A DNA stretch of 55,478 bases from an uncultured Methylococcaceae bacterium (GCA_903839855.1 CAIMEB010000241.1:1-55478); one strand, 5' to 3'; positions 43,515 to 53,889 are shown, numbered from the stretch's first letter. Notes: generated by a model from the sequence alone, not told the origin. Translations and numbers: made by a program.

Positions 43515-44690
43515 ATGATAATTGATTATGTTGTAATTTTATTGCTTTTATCTATTGGCCTTATATTTTTTTGTCTTCGTCACAAACATATTGATATATG
43601 GATACTTTCCTATTTGCTCAGCTTGTTCAGAAAAAGACAAAGGGCACAGGGGGCAGTGCATATCATGTTTTGCTTCGTTGATCATTTTGAACCGCAATGG
43701 AATACGCATGATATAAACGTTGAACGACATCGGGTCGATCAATGGCTACAAGACTATCCTGTTTTATGTGAAAACCATTTCGATGCCGATGGAAAACATC
43801 CTCAGCATACTTTTTTTTATCCTGAAGAGGAATATAGACAAGAACATCTTGAAAAGCTGAGTCAACTTTGTCAAAGCGGTTATGGAGAAGTTGAAGTTCA
43901 TCTTCATCATGATAATGACACAAGTGCTAACTTACGTAAAACGCTAACTCATTTTATCGATATTTTGTATCATCATCATGGGCTATTAACCAAACATCCT
44001 GTGACTAATCAAATTGTTTATGGCTTTATTCACGGCAATTGGTGCCTGGATAATTCTCGTGCCGATGGTCGTTGGTGTGGAGTCAAAGACGAGTTGATTG
44101 TTTTAAAAGAAACCGGTTGTTACGCTGATTTTACACTACCTTCTGCACCCAGTGAAACTCAAACAAAGAAAATTAACAGCATATACTATGCTAAACAGAA
44201 TCCTATAAAACCAAAATCACATAATACCGGATTAGAAGTGACTGTTGGAGGTCAATCCTGGGGAGATCTGTTAATTGTTCAAGGACCATTGACTTTAAAC
44301 TGGAAGTCCAGAAAATTCGGATTATTACCCCGTATTGAAGCTGCTGATATTAGAACTTCAATTCTACCTCTTATAGAACGGGTTGATCTTTGGGTTAACG
44401 CAGGTATCAGTGTTAAAGGTAAGCCAAACTGGATTTTTATAAAAATACATACCCACGGTACTCAAGAACGGGATAGAACAACGTTGCTGGGTAAACCGTG
44501 TAACGACATGTTTAGCTATTTAGAGACCAAGTATAATGATGGGGTTAATTATAACCTCCATTATGTGACCGCACGGGAAACTTATAATATTATCAAGGCA
44601 GCCGAGGCGGGCTTAGAAGGTAACCCTAACGATTACCGGGATTATTTATTAAAACCTCCAACTTATCTGCAAAGCATTTCGTCGTTGTAA
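43515..44690 (+). CDS. Membrane-anchored NodB-like (polysaccharide deacetylase-like) protein
   Basis: 391 residues with one N-terminal membrane helix (about 4-20). The rest fits an unusual branch of the NodB/polysaccharide-deacetylase fold: FVDHFEPQW near 54-62, FFYPEEEY, EVEVHLHHDNDT near 125-136, and HGNWCLDNSRADGRWCGV near 174-191, which together supply several Asp and His for metal. Classic NodB motifs are only partly kept. It is predicted to modify the polysaccharide, perhaps by deacetylation. It lies 5 bp after the GT2 gene and 30 bp before the GT4 start, in one operon. Confidence 0.65.
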   Translation: MIIDYVVILLLLSIGLIFFCLRHKHIDIWILSYLLSLFRKRQRAQGAVHIMFCFVDHFEPQWNTHDINVERHRVDQWLQDYPVLCENHFDADGKHPQHTFFYPEEEYRQEHLEKLSQLCQSGYGEVEVHLHHDNDTSANLRKTLTHFIDILYHHHGLLTKHPVTNQIVYGFIHGNWCLDNSRADGRWCGVKDELIVLKETGCYADFTLPSAPSETQTKKINSIYYAKQNPIKPKSHNTGLEVTVGGQSWGDLLIVQGPLTLNWKSRKFGLLPRIEAADIRTSILPLIERVDLWVNAGISVKGKPNWIFIKIHTHGTQERDRTTLLGKPCNDMFSYLETKYNDGVNYNLHYVTARETYNIIKAAEAGLEGNPNDYRDYLLKPPTYLQSISSL

Positions 44691-44720
44691 CCCACTATAA
44701 ACATTTTGGATAAAAATCTA

Positions 44721-45911
44721 ATGAATATCATATACCACTTTAGAGTGAAAGGAGTGGGTCCCGAGCGTGTTCACATTGCTGGAATTGCAGGCGCTTTGGA
44801 GAATCTAGGACATCAGGTTTATTTTGTATCGCCAACAGATATAAATCCACTTAAAACAGGCGATATTGCGGTGCAAAAAGGTGGGATGCGCAATGTTATG
44901 TATTTTCTTGCTGATAAGATGCCACAGGTGTTTTTTGAAAGTATGGAAATATTGTATAATATTATGGTCATTAAGAAGTTAAAGCTAAAAATTGCCAAAA
45001 CCAGACCACAGCTAATTTATGAGCGATATTCGTTTTTTTGCGTAGCTGGAATCTATATCTCCCGAAAAACAAATATTCCATTTGTGCTTGAAGTGAATGA
45101 GGTTGCGGGTTTTGATCGAGTACGCCCTCAGCAGATGGTTAAACTTTCAAAAATGTTTGAACGTTATATCTTTTCACACGCCGATGTCATAATAACCGTA
45201 TCCGAATTTCTTAAAAATCAAATAGTACAGAGGGGGGGTAAAAAGGAATCTATTTTGATAGTACCCAATGGGATTGACATTAATGTATTTAATAAACAGG
45301 TGAGTCCTGATAGCTTGAAACATAAATTGGGTGTTTCAGACTCAATCATTATTGGTTTTGTAGGTTATCTAATTCATTGGCATCGTCTTGACATGCTCAT
45401 GGAGGTCTATGCCAAAATCAGATTGAAGTTTCCAACAACAAAATTATTTTTTGTCGGCGATGGTGTGCTTCGAAATGATCTTGAGATACAGGCAAAATCA
45501 CTTGGCATAGAGTCTGACTTTATAATTACCGGGCGAATCGATCATTCTGACGTGCCTAATTACATCAATATATTTGATGTTGCTGTCATTCCAAACTCTA
45601 ATGAATACCGCTCACCCATAAAAATGTTTGAGTATATGGCAATGGGTAAAGCGATAGTTGCACCAGACCAACCTCCAATTAAAGCCGTTCTTCGTGACGG
45701 TGTAGAAGGGGCTGTATTTCAAAACGGCAACGCTGATAGCCTGTATTCTAAGCTGGAACTAATATTAGAAGACCACGAATTTTGTTCAAACTTTGGTAAA
45801 AAAGCTCAAGAACTTGTGTATAGCAGGTATACCTGGGATATTCATGCGAAAACAATATTGGATTTTGTGCTTAACAATAAACTAATTAAAAAAACCGAGA
45901 CGGAAAGTTAA
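44721..45911 (+). CDS. Family 4 glycosyltransferase
   Basis: 396 residues from the ATG at 44721; a TTG at 44706 is the only longer start and is less likely. Cytoplasmic GT-B fold: N-terminal GPERVHIAGIAGAL, C-terminal domain with GFVGYLIHWHRLDML near 212-226, and donor-site motif SNEYRSPIKMFEYMAMGKAIVAP near 293-315 with the family E-x7-E pattern. It adds a sugar, by a retaining mechanism, to the growing lipid-linked unit. It is the last plus-strand gene of the locus and converges on the flippase gene. Confidence 0.92.
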   Translation: MNIIYHFRVKGVGPERVHIAGIAGALENLGHQVYFVSPTDINPLKTGDIAVQKGGMRNVMYFLADKMPQVFFESMEILYNIMVIKKLKLKIAKTRPQLIYERYSFFCVAGIYISRKTNIPFVLEVNEVAGFDRVRPQQMVKLSKMFERYIFSHADVIITVSEFLKNQIVQRGGKKESILIVPNGIDINVFNKQVSPDSLKHKLGVSDSIIIGFVGYLIHWHRLDMLMEVYAKIRLKFPTTKLFFVGDGVLRNDLEIQAKSLGIESDFIITGRIDHSDVPNYINIFDVAVIPNSNEYRSPIKMFEYMAMGKAIVAPDQPPIKAVLRDGVEGAVFQNGNADSLYSKLELILEDHEFCSNFGKKAQELVYSRYTWDIHAKTILDFVLNNKLIKKTETES

Positions 45912-45953
45912 ATAAAGCCAGTTTATGGGCTATTTGCTTAGACGTTCACTAAG

Positions 45954-47429
45954 TTAAGTTTTTAGAAATGCCCTTATATTACTTTTAAGTCCGTTTATTT
46001 CCTGTTTAGTTAATGCTTTCATAAAAAATAAAAGTATTAAATAAAATAAAACGTATGAAAAAGATAAAACAAATAACGACAGTAAATCATGATTCAGTTT
46101 ATTAAAGGGATAGATTAAGCTAAACGCGAGTGCGCCGGCAAAAAAAGTTCGAAAATACATTCGCCAATCCAGACTTAATTTTAATGAATAGAGTAAGTAG
46201 CATAAATAAACAAACGCCGTAAATAGTGTTGAAAGAGAAAATGCTAGTAAAGCGCCTGATAACCCGTAATATTTTATCAAAAAGTTATCTAAAATAATGG
46301 TTACAAGAGAAGATGCTATTGTAATGTTCAGTTGCAAAGATTGTTTATTATTACTTAATAGATATGCATTGACACAGTCGACCATCTTATTTAAACAGGT
46401 GCATAGCACAACAAATTGAAAAGGTAATGCTACCGATTCAAAATCTTTACCATACAAAATAAATACGATTTCATCAGAAAAATAAAGTATAGGGAATAAT
46501 AATAGCGTATTTAAATAGCCCATATAGCGCATAGATTGTTTTAATTTCGTTTTAGCGTGGGTATTGCTGTTTTTATTTTCTCTGGCTATGAGTGGCAACA
46601 GGATATTACTATAAACACCCGGTACCAATGTACTAACCGCAAATGCCAAAGTAAAAGCAATATTGAAATAAGCAACATTGCTTTTAGTTGAATATAAATT
46701 TAAAAAAAATATTTCAGATTGGCGCATGACAATAAATGTGAATATAGATGTCCAGTTGGACTTTCTGACTTGTTCAGAAATTTTTGCCTTAAAAGAATCG
46801 TTCAAAGAACTTATTTTTCTATTAATCAATTTAAAGTATAAAAAATAGCACGATAAAATAAAATAAATCGTACTGGAAACACAATAAACCATTATGAAGT
46901 TATTAAGATTAGTTTTTCCATAAAAAGTTAATAGCATTACCAAACTTATATTGATAAAAGATGTTGGTGTAATAATAAGCGCTATTCCTTTAAAGTCGTC
47001 GCACCCTTTAAGAATAGCAACATTGAACATGTACAGCGTTCTGAAAATAAATGAAATAAATAAGTAATAGATTATATTTTTATCAGTATTTAACTGACCG
47101 AAAAAAAGATAGGCTATCCACAATAAAGCACATACAATCAGAAGTGATTTGACTTGTTTTATAGCCAAATAGCGATAAATTGAAAGCAGATCAGGCGCGT
47201 CATCTACTACTCTCGATTCGGCGATAAGCTTAATAGCCGTAAGAGAAACGCCACCGTTAACTACAAAAATTAACAGTGTGATTAGCCACATATAGTATCC
47301 ATAAGTGCCATAGTTTTCTGAGCCTAATTGACGAGCCAATATGATTGATATTAATAGCCCGATAAAAAACTCTACGTAGGCAGCGACAGTAGAAAAAAAT
47401 GTATTTAAAAGTGCATTTGTATGCGTCAT
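45954..47429 (-). CDS. Wzx-type polysaccharide flippase
   Basis: 491 residues with about twelve to fourteen membrane segments, matching the oligosaccharide flippase family (MOP superfamily). The N-terminus (FFSTVAAYVEFFIGLLISIILARQLGSENYG) is typical. It moves lipid-linked repeat units across the inner membrane. It shares the minus strand with the ligase/polymerase gene, 111 bp upstream, and converges on the plus-strand glycosyltransferase operon. Its presence implies a Wzx/Wzy-dependent pathway. Confidence 0.9.
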   Translation of the reverse strand: MTHTNALLNTFFSTVAAYVEFFIGLLISIILARQLGSENYGTYGYYMWLITLLIFVVNGGVSLTAIKLIAESRVVDDAPDLLSIYRYLAIKQVKSLLIVCALLWIAYLFFGQLNTDKNIIYYLFISFIFRTLYMFNVAILKGCDDFKGIALIITPTSFINISLVMLLTFYGKTNLNNFIMVYCVSSTIYFILSCYFLYFKLINRKISSLNDSFKAKISEQVRKSNWTSIFTFIVMRQSEIFFLNLYSTKSNVAYFNIAFTLAFAVSTLVPGVYSNILLPLIARENKNSNTHAKTKLKQSMRYMGYLNTLLLFPILYFSDEIVFILYGKDFESVALPFQFVVLCTCLNKMVDCVNAYLLSNNKQSLQLNITIASSLVTIILDNFLIKYYGLSGALLAFSLSTLFTAFVYLCYLLYSLKLSLDWRMYFRTFFAGALAFSLIYPFNKLNHDLLSLFVLSFSYVLFYLILLFFMKALTKQEINGLKSNIRAFLKT

Positions 47430-47540
47430 ATTATTGTAATACCAATGATGTTTAGCAAGAAATTACGCTGTTTTTTTGTCACACACTCTGTTGATAGCTT
47501 CTCGGTGGCTGCTACCTCATTGGCTGACGTATACCCTAAA

Positions 47541-48845
47541 TTAGATTTTTAGCAGTATCTTTATTACAAGGTTTAATAATATTATGAACAACAAAGAAAA
47601 TCCTATCAGCTTAAAAATATAGTTGTTCGTCGTTATATTAAATGAAGGGTTTCTCTCTACTAACCTTAAATAGGAAGAAAAAGCAATTCCTGAGAAAATA
47701 TACAATGTAAAACTGTAGCTACGGCTTAAAAAAAATGAGCCTGTTACAAAAGCGATCATAGAATAAAACGAGCAATATACGATTGATAACTCATTAGTGA
47801 TATACAGTCTTAGCTCCGAACCATCGTCAGTGGAATCTGTAGAATCTAAAGTGGAATCCAATGTTGATTTTATATTTTTAATGGTATTAATAAGATATAC
47901 AAAGAGTAACATTAAAAATAAACTCCATGTTACAAATCCAAAAACACCCAATTCACCTAAAACAAGAATATAAGAGTTGTGAGCGGTTAATTCGTTATAT
48001 TCCGTATAGGATTCCATGCCGACACCAAAAAAGGGGTGTTCTTTTAACATTTGAAAGCCCTCATACCATGAATCGATGCGACCGTTAGCGGATTCATCCT
48101 GTTCGATTTTTCTAAAGTTGGACATTAAAAATTTCAGTATAGGTAGTGCAATAATTCCGAATATTAACATTTTTCGTAATCCTATTATCTGTATGCCAAA
48201 CAGGTATCCTATTGATAGTGTTGATAATAATGCACCACGTGAATTTGTTAAATATATCCCGTAAAACACTGTAAATAGTATAGCCACCCAAAATATCTTC
48301 TTAAAAAGCGAAGAAATAGTATATAGATAAATTATCATAGGCAATGTCATTACAAAAAAAAGACCTAAATCATTAGGGTCATTTAAAGTGCCTAAATATG
48401 TTATTCTCTTATTCTCCACCCATTTTGTTCCTGCCCAGCCATAACCATCTTCTGCATTAATTTGAGAATATCCCTGATGAATCATAATGAGTGCGCAGGT
48501 TATACAGATAAACATTATTATTTTATGCTTAGTGATGCTATTTAATGTATTAGAGAATAACAAGAAGGGTATTATCGCCACAGAAATAAACTTATAACTA
48601 TAAGTAAACATACCACCGATCCAGCCGTTTACGGCTGAAGAAATCATGATAACAACTGTCATTATTAATAAAGTTATTATAGGTGCGCTTATTATTTTTT
48701 GTTTCTTATCAAAAACAAATGAGGTTAAAGTAAATACCAATGTTATTAATATGACTTGTAAATCAAAGTATTCACCGCCAAACAAAAAATCTTGAGGCCT
48801 GAGTAGGGTTAATAACAAATACACGCAAAGTAATAAAAATGTCAT
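47541..48845 (-). CDS. O-antigen ligase/polymerase family protein (Wzy-like)
   Basis: 434-residue membrane protein with ten or more segments. A large periplasmic loop carries GRIDSWYEGFQMLKEHPFFGVGMESY near 253-280 and then AHNSYILVLGELG, the Wzy_C signature of O-antigen polymerases and ligases. In this setting it most likely polymerises the exopolysaccharide repeat unit flipped by the Wzx protein downstream. An Asp/Ser/Thr-rich patch (SLDSTLDSTDSTDDGS type) near 330-345 may be a flexible loop. Confidence 0.88.
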   Translation of the reverse strand: MTFLLLCVYLLLTLLRPQDFLFGGEYFDLQVILITLVFTLTSFVFDKKQKIISAPIITLLIMTVVIMISSAVNGWIGGMFTYSYKFISVAIIPFLLFSNTLNSITKHKIIMFICITCALIMIHQGYSQINAEDGYGWAGTKWVENKRITYLGTLNDPNDLGLFFVMTLPMIIYLYTISSLFKKIFWVAILFTVFYGIYLTNSRGALLSTLSIGYLFGIQIIGLRKMLIFGIIALPILKFLMSNFRKIEQDESANGRIDSWYEGFQMLKEHPFFGVGMESYTEYNELTAHNSYILVLGELGVFGFVTWSLFLMLLFVYLINTIKNIKSTLDSTLDSTDSTDDGSELRLYITNELSIVYCSFYSMIAFVTGSFFLSRSYSFTLYIFSGIAFSSYLRLVERNPSFNITTNNYIFKLIGFSLLFIILLNLVIKILLKI

Positions 48846-48919
48846 AATTTATCTAATAAAAGTTAACTATTCATTAATTAGGGTAACGGCTTACCGTCTG
48901 TTGAGTGATTGTAACTCCA

Positions 48920-51502
48920 TTATTTCCAAAAAATCCCTTGCCAACCACCTGATATGAGACGGGTAATTTGCATAAGAATAACAGGTACAGATGGCCCAGC
49001 TGGTGCTGCCAAATAAAGAGCGTGCCATTCGGGCACAAACTTGGCCTTGTATTCATAAAGCCCTTCAAAATTATAAAACTGATCACCCATCTTAAAAATA
49101 GTCGCACCCACTTTATGCCATAACGGTGCCAATGGACGACTTTCCAACCCGGCTAAGGGTGCCATACCTAAAGAAAACCAGTGATAACCTTCTGCCCTCC
49201 CCCACAACAAAAGCCCAGCAAACAAAAAATCCATAATACCTTTTGGACTGTCTGGGTGATAACGCATCAAATCAATCGATAATTCTTCACGTCCTTGGGT
49301 TTGCCAAAGATTAGCAAAGGCTTTGATCTGCCCAGACTCATCCTTTATAACTGCAATATCGGTACTACACAGGTAATTATCATCAAAAAATCCTAATGAA
49401 AAGCCTTTTTCCCGGGTTTTCTTATTTAATAACCAACCATCTGAAATTTGTCGTAGTCTTGGCATTGCCAGCTCAACATCCACACCCGATAATATTTCAA
49501 AACGATAACCCAGTTTATCGAATTTTTTACGCGCACTGCGTTGTGATTCACGTTGCTTCCCTTGCAGAGTAAACGTGGATAAATCAATACGCGCTTCTTC
49601 ACCCAATTTAAATAGCGACAAGCCCAAATCCAGATAAGAGGGTAACCAGGTCGTACTAGCTTGATAAAAAACTATTTTGGCACCATAACGGTCTGCCTGT
49701 TCTAAAAATTGATACAATAATTCCTCGATCGCTTCAGACTTACCCACTGGATCCCCCATCGCAATCCAGAACTGGTGGGTAATGGCGTACATAATAAACG
49801 CATTTCGCTGCGCATTCCAGAATAGATATTTATCACCCAGTAAAGCCAAATAACCCATTGTAATAGGGCAGTTCATGATTATTCGTCTCGCTTCCAGAAG
49901 CTCCTGCTCAGTGGGTTTCAAACGAAGCTGTGGTGGCGCAACACTCAGCAAATGAAACAAACCATAAATAACAATCACTACACTGATTAACAACACCGCA
50001 CGTAAAAACCGGGGTGCATTACCATCATAAGAAAATTGCCACCACAAATCCCGTGAGAACTCGACATCACGATAGGCAAAAAAGCCTAACCAGATAGAAC
50101 CCACTAAAACCATCGTGACCGTTGCTAGCCAAGTCCTGGAAAATGACAGATGTAATAATGACGATTGCCGTTGAAAATAACCGCGAGCAGGTAACATTAA
50201 AAGCAAAATAACTGATAACACTAACGCCTCATGCCAATCGAAACCTTTAAGCAAAGAAGCAATAATACCCACGATGAGCAAGCCTACGCTGCCAAACCAG
50301 GCCGAATCAATTCTAAGCAAAATACCCCGAGCCAAAAACAACAACAAAATACCCGCTAAACTACCGCTTAAATGAGATAGCTCAACAATGGGCAATGGCA
50401 CAACATCTCTTAAGGACTCCAGAATTTCTGAGTTAGCTGGAATAGAGCCTGAAATCAATAACAAAGCCCCAGCCAAAAACAATAAAAGTGAATACAACTG
50501 AGGCACAAAAGCGAGTAAGACATGATATACCACATGACTACTGGCAGTTAATAATTCTCGACGGCTGTATATTTCATAGCCCAACAAACTGATACCCGCT
50601 ATCAGTAATGGCATGAAATAGTAAATGACCCGATATAATAACAGGGCACCAATCAATACCAGATGTTGATCAGTGGCTTCTATGTCTGACATTAACCAAA
50701 GAAAAGCGCTTTCAAAGACGCCTATGCCCCCCGGCACCTGACTTAAAACGCCGACCACCTGCGCTACGACAAACACAACCACAAACGCCCCGAAATCAAT
50801 ATCGATCTTACCGAGCAAAAGCACCCACAAAACCAGGGATGACAAGATGACGTCTATACTGGACACGATTGTTTGCCAGAACGCCATCGTCAGTGAAGGC
50901 AAAGATACCTCAAAGCCTTTAAGCAATAATGGTTTACGCCACAAGCCAACGGCTCCCCAATAAAATACTAAAGAACCCAAACAAACCAGACTGACCCAGT
51001 GAATCGCATGAGGGACTTGAACAGTACGCGATAAATAATGCGGCAACACTAAACTACCGATTAAGCCTAAACTCAACGCACCCAATAGATAGGTGATAGT
51101 TTGAAACAGAGAAATCTTTAAAATATCCCAACCGGGCACCCCCCATTTAGAATAAAACCGATAACGAATAGAGCCACCTGCAGCCCAGGCATGTCCAGTG
51201 TTATTACTGATCGCATAACTCAATAAAGCAGCAGCCATCATCTTAGGAACAGGAATATGTCCATGACCGGTATAGCGCAAAGCTAACCAGTCATAGGCAG
51301 CCAGCACCACATAATTAATAATCGTCAAGAAAACCGAGGCGATAACCATTCTGAACGGCATGGCTTCTAGTCTGGACAGAATGTCGCTTAAATCATGGGC
51401 TTTAATTTGCTTGTGAACAATATAGAGTGCACAGGCAAACAAAATAACCGGTAGCCACTGTGTTATTTTATGTACCGATCGACTTAACATTTCACGAGTC
51501 AT
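48920..51502 (-). CDS. mprF: Bifunctional lysylphosphatidylglycerol synthase/flippase MprF
   Basis: About 860 residues from ATG 51502, which almost abuts the stop of the upstream gene; a start at 51532 would lie within that gene. The N-terminal half is a flippase of many membrane helices (YAISNNTGHAWAAGGSIRYRFYS near 100-120). The C-terminal 330 residues are the soluble aminoacyl-transferase of the DUF2156/GNAT type, with AMGDPVGKSEA, RYHPDSPKGIMDFLFAG and GMAPLAGLE. It transfers lysine (or another amino acid) from tRNA to phosphatidylglycerol, giving resistance to cationic peptides. It is paired with the AcvB/VirJ gene. Confidence 0.93.
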   Translation of the reverse strand: MTREMLSRSVHKITQWLPVILFACALYIVHKQIKAHDLSDILSRLEAMPFRMVIASVFLTIINYVVLAAYDWLALRYTGHGHIPVPKMMAAALLSYAISNNTGHAWAAGGSIRYRFYSKWGVPGWDILKISLFQTITYLLGALSLGLIGSLVLPHYLSRTVQVPHAIHWVSLVCLGSLVFYWGAVGLWRKPLLLKGFEVSLPSLTMAFWQTIVSSIDVILSSLVLWVLLLGKIDIDFGAFVVVFVVAQVVGVLSQVPGGIGVFESAFLWLMSDIEATDQHLVLIGALLLYRVIYYFMPLLIAGISLLGYEIYSRRELLTASSHVVYHVLLAFVPQLYSLLLFLAGALLLISGSIPANSEILESLRDVVPLPIVELSHLSGSLAGILLLFLARGILLRIDSAWFGSVGLLIVGIIASLLKGFDWHEALVLSVILLLMLPARGYFQRQSSLLHLSFSRTWLATVTMVLVGSIWLGFFAYRDVEFSRDLWWQFSYDGNAPRFLRAVLLISVVIVIYGLFHLLSVAPPQLRLKPTEQELLEARRIIMNCPITMGYLALLGDKYLFWNAQRNAFIMYAITHQFWIAMGDPVGKSEAIEELLYQFLEQADRYGAKIVFYQASTTWLPSYLDLGLSLFKLGEEARIDLSTFTLQGKQRESQRSARKKFDKLGYRFEILSGVDVELAMPRLRQISDGWLLNKKTREKGFSLGFFDDNYLCSTDIAVIKDESGQIKAFANLWQTQGREELSIDLMRYHPDSPKGIMDFLFAGLLLWGRAEGYHWFSLGMAPLAGLESRPLAPLWHKVGATIFKMGDQFYNFEGLYEYKAKFVPEWHALYLAAPAGPSVPVILMQITRLISGGWQGIFWK

Positions 51503-51503
51503 G

Positions 51504-52865
51504 TTAATGAATACCGTGTTGAAGATAGACATCCAAAATTTGTCGGGTTAACTTAGGATAATCTTGATCAAAATGATGCCCACCCGGCAATTCCAAAATC
51601 TTGGCCTCAGTATTGAGTAAACTGTTACAGGCTGTTTCGGCTTTTTCGTCTCGCCCATAAACACATAATAGCTTACTCTTGGGAATCTTTGCCAGTTCAG
51701 GCGCTAAGGGCAATTCACCTGAACTGTGACCCAGCCATCCTGAAACATGAATCTCAAAATCCGCGCTTTCAGCTAGAGCCAATAATGTCAACAGCGCAAC
51801 ACTGTCCTTATCGTTTTGAGGCAAGCGGTTGTATAATGCTGGCAAAATATCTGCACCAAAGGAATACCCCGTTAAAACAAAAGTATCTACCTGCCAGTGT
51901 TTTCGATAATAAGCCATCGTAGCTGATAAATCCGCTGCGGCTTGTTCTGGGGTTTTATGCTCCCAGAAATAACGTAAAACATCCACGCCCACCACCGGAT
52001 AACTCAGCTTGACCATCTCATCAGCCACGGTTCTATCCAAATCCCGCCAGCCACCATCACCCGAATAAAACAGGGTCACATTATGACTCGATTGACTGGT
52101 TTTTATTTCAACGACGGGCATCGGTGGGACTTCAGTATCTGCTAGCCCCATACTGATATTTAACTCATCAACCAGCAAAGTTTCAAGTGGGGTATCGTAA
52201 GCTGCAATACGAACATCGACCTCACCTAAGGCTTTAATAAACACGCCAGTCTTTGGATCAGGTTGATCAGCCCAAACTGAACGCCAGTTGCTTTTTAACT
52301 TGGGAGAGAACACTAAACTTTGTTGATTCTGCTGATACTGAGTAGACATCGGTGGACACAAAACAAGCATATCTGGCAGAGCAACTGAAAAACCAATAGA
52401 AAGATTATTGACTTTTTGTTCAGATAAAACCTGCGCATTTAAAAACGGAATTAACGCACCTTCCTGAATACCGGCAATAATTGGCGGTTTACCGTTAGGT
52501 ACGGGCAAGTCTTTTAATAGCGTCTCTAAAGATTTAGACACTTGCTTTGCCTCTAAACAGTGTTCAGCGACAGATTTAAAACTATTAATAAAATGTCCGG
52601 TATCGATTACCTCTGCAATCACACCTTTAGCAGCCAATCTCTGACTTAGCTCAACGTTGGAAATTTGTTTACTGTCAACAAAGGCCAGGATTGAACCTTT
52701 TGGCTCACCCCAGGCAGGTTGAGTCCTCTCTATAGCCCCAAAAACATCAGACTGAATAGTTTTATTGACCAGAGGAGGATCAATATAACTTATCGTCCAA
52801 ATACTTAATACCGTAACAATGAATAACAAACCTATTAATATCAACGAACGTTTTTTTGTTTTCAT
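51504..52865 (-). CDS. acvB: AcvB/VirJ family periplasmic protein
   Basis: 453 residues, with an N-terminal signal anchor (about 9-27) and two alpha/beta-hydrolase-like domains. The second domain has FYSGDGGWRDLDR near 252-264 and the nucleophile motif GYSFGAD near 339-345. AcvB proteins lie in an operon with mprF/lpiA in rhizobia and hydrolyse lysyl-phosphatidylglycerol, removing the lysine. The same pair, in the same order and 1 bp apart, supports that role here. The first gene product would then undo what MprF makes, fine-tuning membrane charge. Confidence 0.88.
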   Translation of the reverse strand: MKTKKRSLILIGLLFIVTVLSIWTISYIDPPLVNKTIQSDVFGAIERTQPAWGEPKGSILAFVDSKQISNVELSQRLAAKGVIAEVIDTGHFINSFKSVAEHCLEAKQVSKSLETLLKDLPVPNGKPPIIAGIQEGALIPFLNAQVLSEQKVNNLSIGFSVALPDMLVLCPPMSTQYQQNQQSLVFSPKLKSNWRSVWADQPDPKTGVFIKALGEVDVRIAAYDTPLETLLVDELNISMGLADTEVPPMPVVEIKTSQSSHNVTLFYSGDGGWRDLDRTVADEMVKLSYPVVGVDVLRYFWEHKTPEQAAADLSATMAYYRKHWQVDTFVLTGYSFGADILPALYNRLPQNDKDSVALLTLLALAESADFEIHVSGWLGHSSGELPLAPELAKIPKSKLLCVYGRDEKAETACNSLLNTEAKILELPGGHHFDQDYPKLTRQILDVYLQHGIH

Positions 52866-52893
52866 GATAATTTTTATCGTAAAAAATAATGCT

Positions 52894-53763
52894 TTAATAA
52901 ATCCCCAGGAACGAGGCGATCAATTGATTGATTTGTTGAGCATGAGTCACAGGCGCCGCATGACCGGCACCGATGATAACTTCTATACGACCGTTGGCTA
53001 ATAGTCGAGCTAAGTCATTTGAATGCTTCAAGTCAATAATGTCATTTTCGCCCACTACCACCATTGTCGGCGCAGTGATAGCCTGTAAATCAGTCTGTCC
53101 CAGTTGAGGCTCCGTGCGCCATAAGGTCTTTATCTCTGCCTCCAGTGAGGGATGTTGTTCACCGGCTCCTGACCATATCCCACGCACCCAGTCAGTGATT
53201 GGTTTTAATAAGAAATGCTCAGCCACTGACGGTGTGCTATCCGTTTCAGGAAGTACACCAGAAGGATGAAAATTAGCACTAATCGCGATAATTTTACCGA
53301 TCCGTTGCGGTGCCTCTAAACCCAGTAATAAGGCAATAATACCGCCATCACTCCAGCCCACCACATCAGCACGCTGAATACCCAGTTTATCCAGCACTTG
53401 CAGCGTATCCTCAGCAAAAATCTGGTAACTCAGTTTTGAATGCCCCTTGGTTGAATAACCATGACCTCGGGTGTCTATCAGAATAACGCGTCGACCAGAC
53501 GAAACTAGCCAGGGGATTTGAGAAAACCAACTGAGCTTGTTACTTAAACCACCATGAAGCAATAATATCGGCTCACCTTGACCATAAGATACATAATGTA
53601 TTTTCGCCCCTTGATATTCGATATTACCCGCTTCAACCTGTGTTGAGGTTAAACTCTTCCAGATCAGATAATTCAGCGTATTAACTGACATTGGCTTAAA
53701 CCAGACAAAAAGCGACATCGTCATTATCAACACGATCCAGGCAATAGGAAACAATCGCTTCAT
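52894..53763 (-). CDS. Alpha/beta hydrolase
   Basis: 289 residues with a signal anchor (about 4-24). The fold is clear: oxyanion region LLLHGGLSN near 73-81, DTRGHGYST near 97-105, nucleophile GWSDGG near 137-142, acid residue in GENDIID near 249-255 and histidine in GAGHAAP near 276-282. Substrate unknown. It lies 28 bp upstream of the acvB gene on the same strand, so all three genes to mprF may form an operon; a role in envelope lipid turnover is an inference from that. Confidence 0.87.
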   Translation of the reverse strand: MKRLFPIAWIVLIMTMSLFVWFKPMSVNTLNYLIWKSLTSTQVEAGNIEYQGAKIHYVSYGQGEPILLLHGGLSNKLSWFSQIPWLVSSGRRVILIDTRGHGYSTKGHSKLSYQIFAEDTLQVLDKLGIQRADVVGWSDGGIIALLLGLEAPQRIGKIIAISANFHPSGVLPETDSTPSVAEHFLLKPITDWVRGIWSGAGEQHPSLEAEIKTLWRTEPQLGQTDLQAITAPTMVVVGENDIIDLKHSNDLARLLANGRIEVIIGAGHAAPVTHAQQINQLIASFLGIY

Positions 53764-53889
53764 TGAGTCATACTCTATCGGTTAAATACTCAAATTATGG
53801 ACGCATCAGCTATTAACCACAAGTTAATGCTAATATTACACAATAAGTTGAATAATTATAATGAGTTAGATTAGAATGTAAACAATAGC

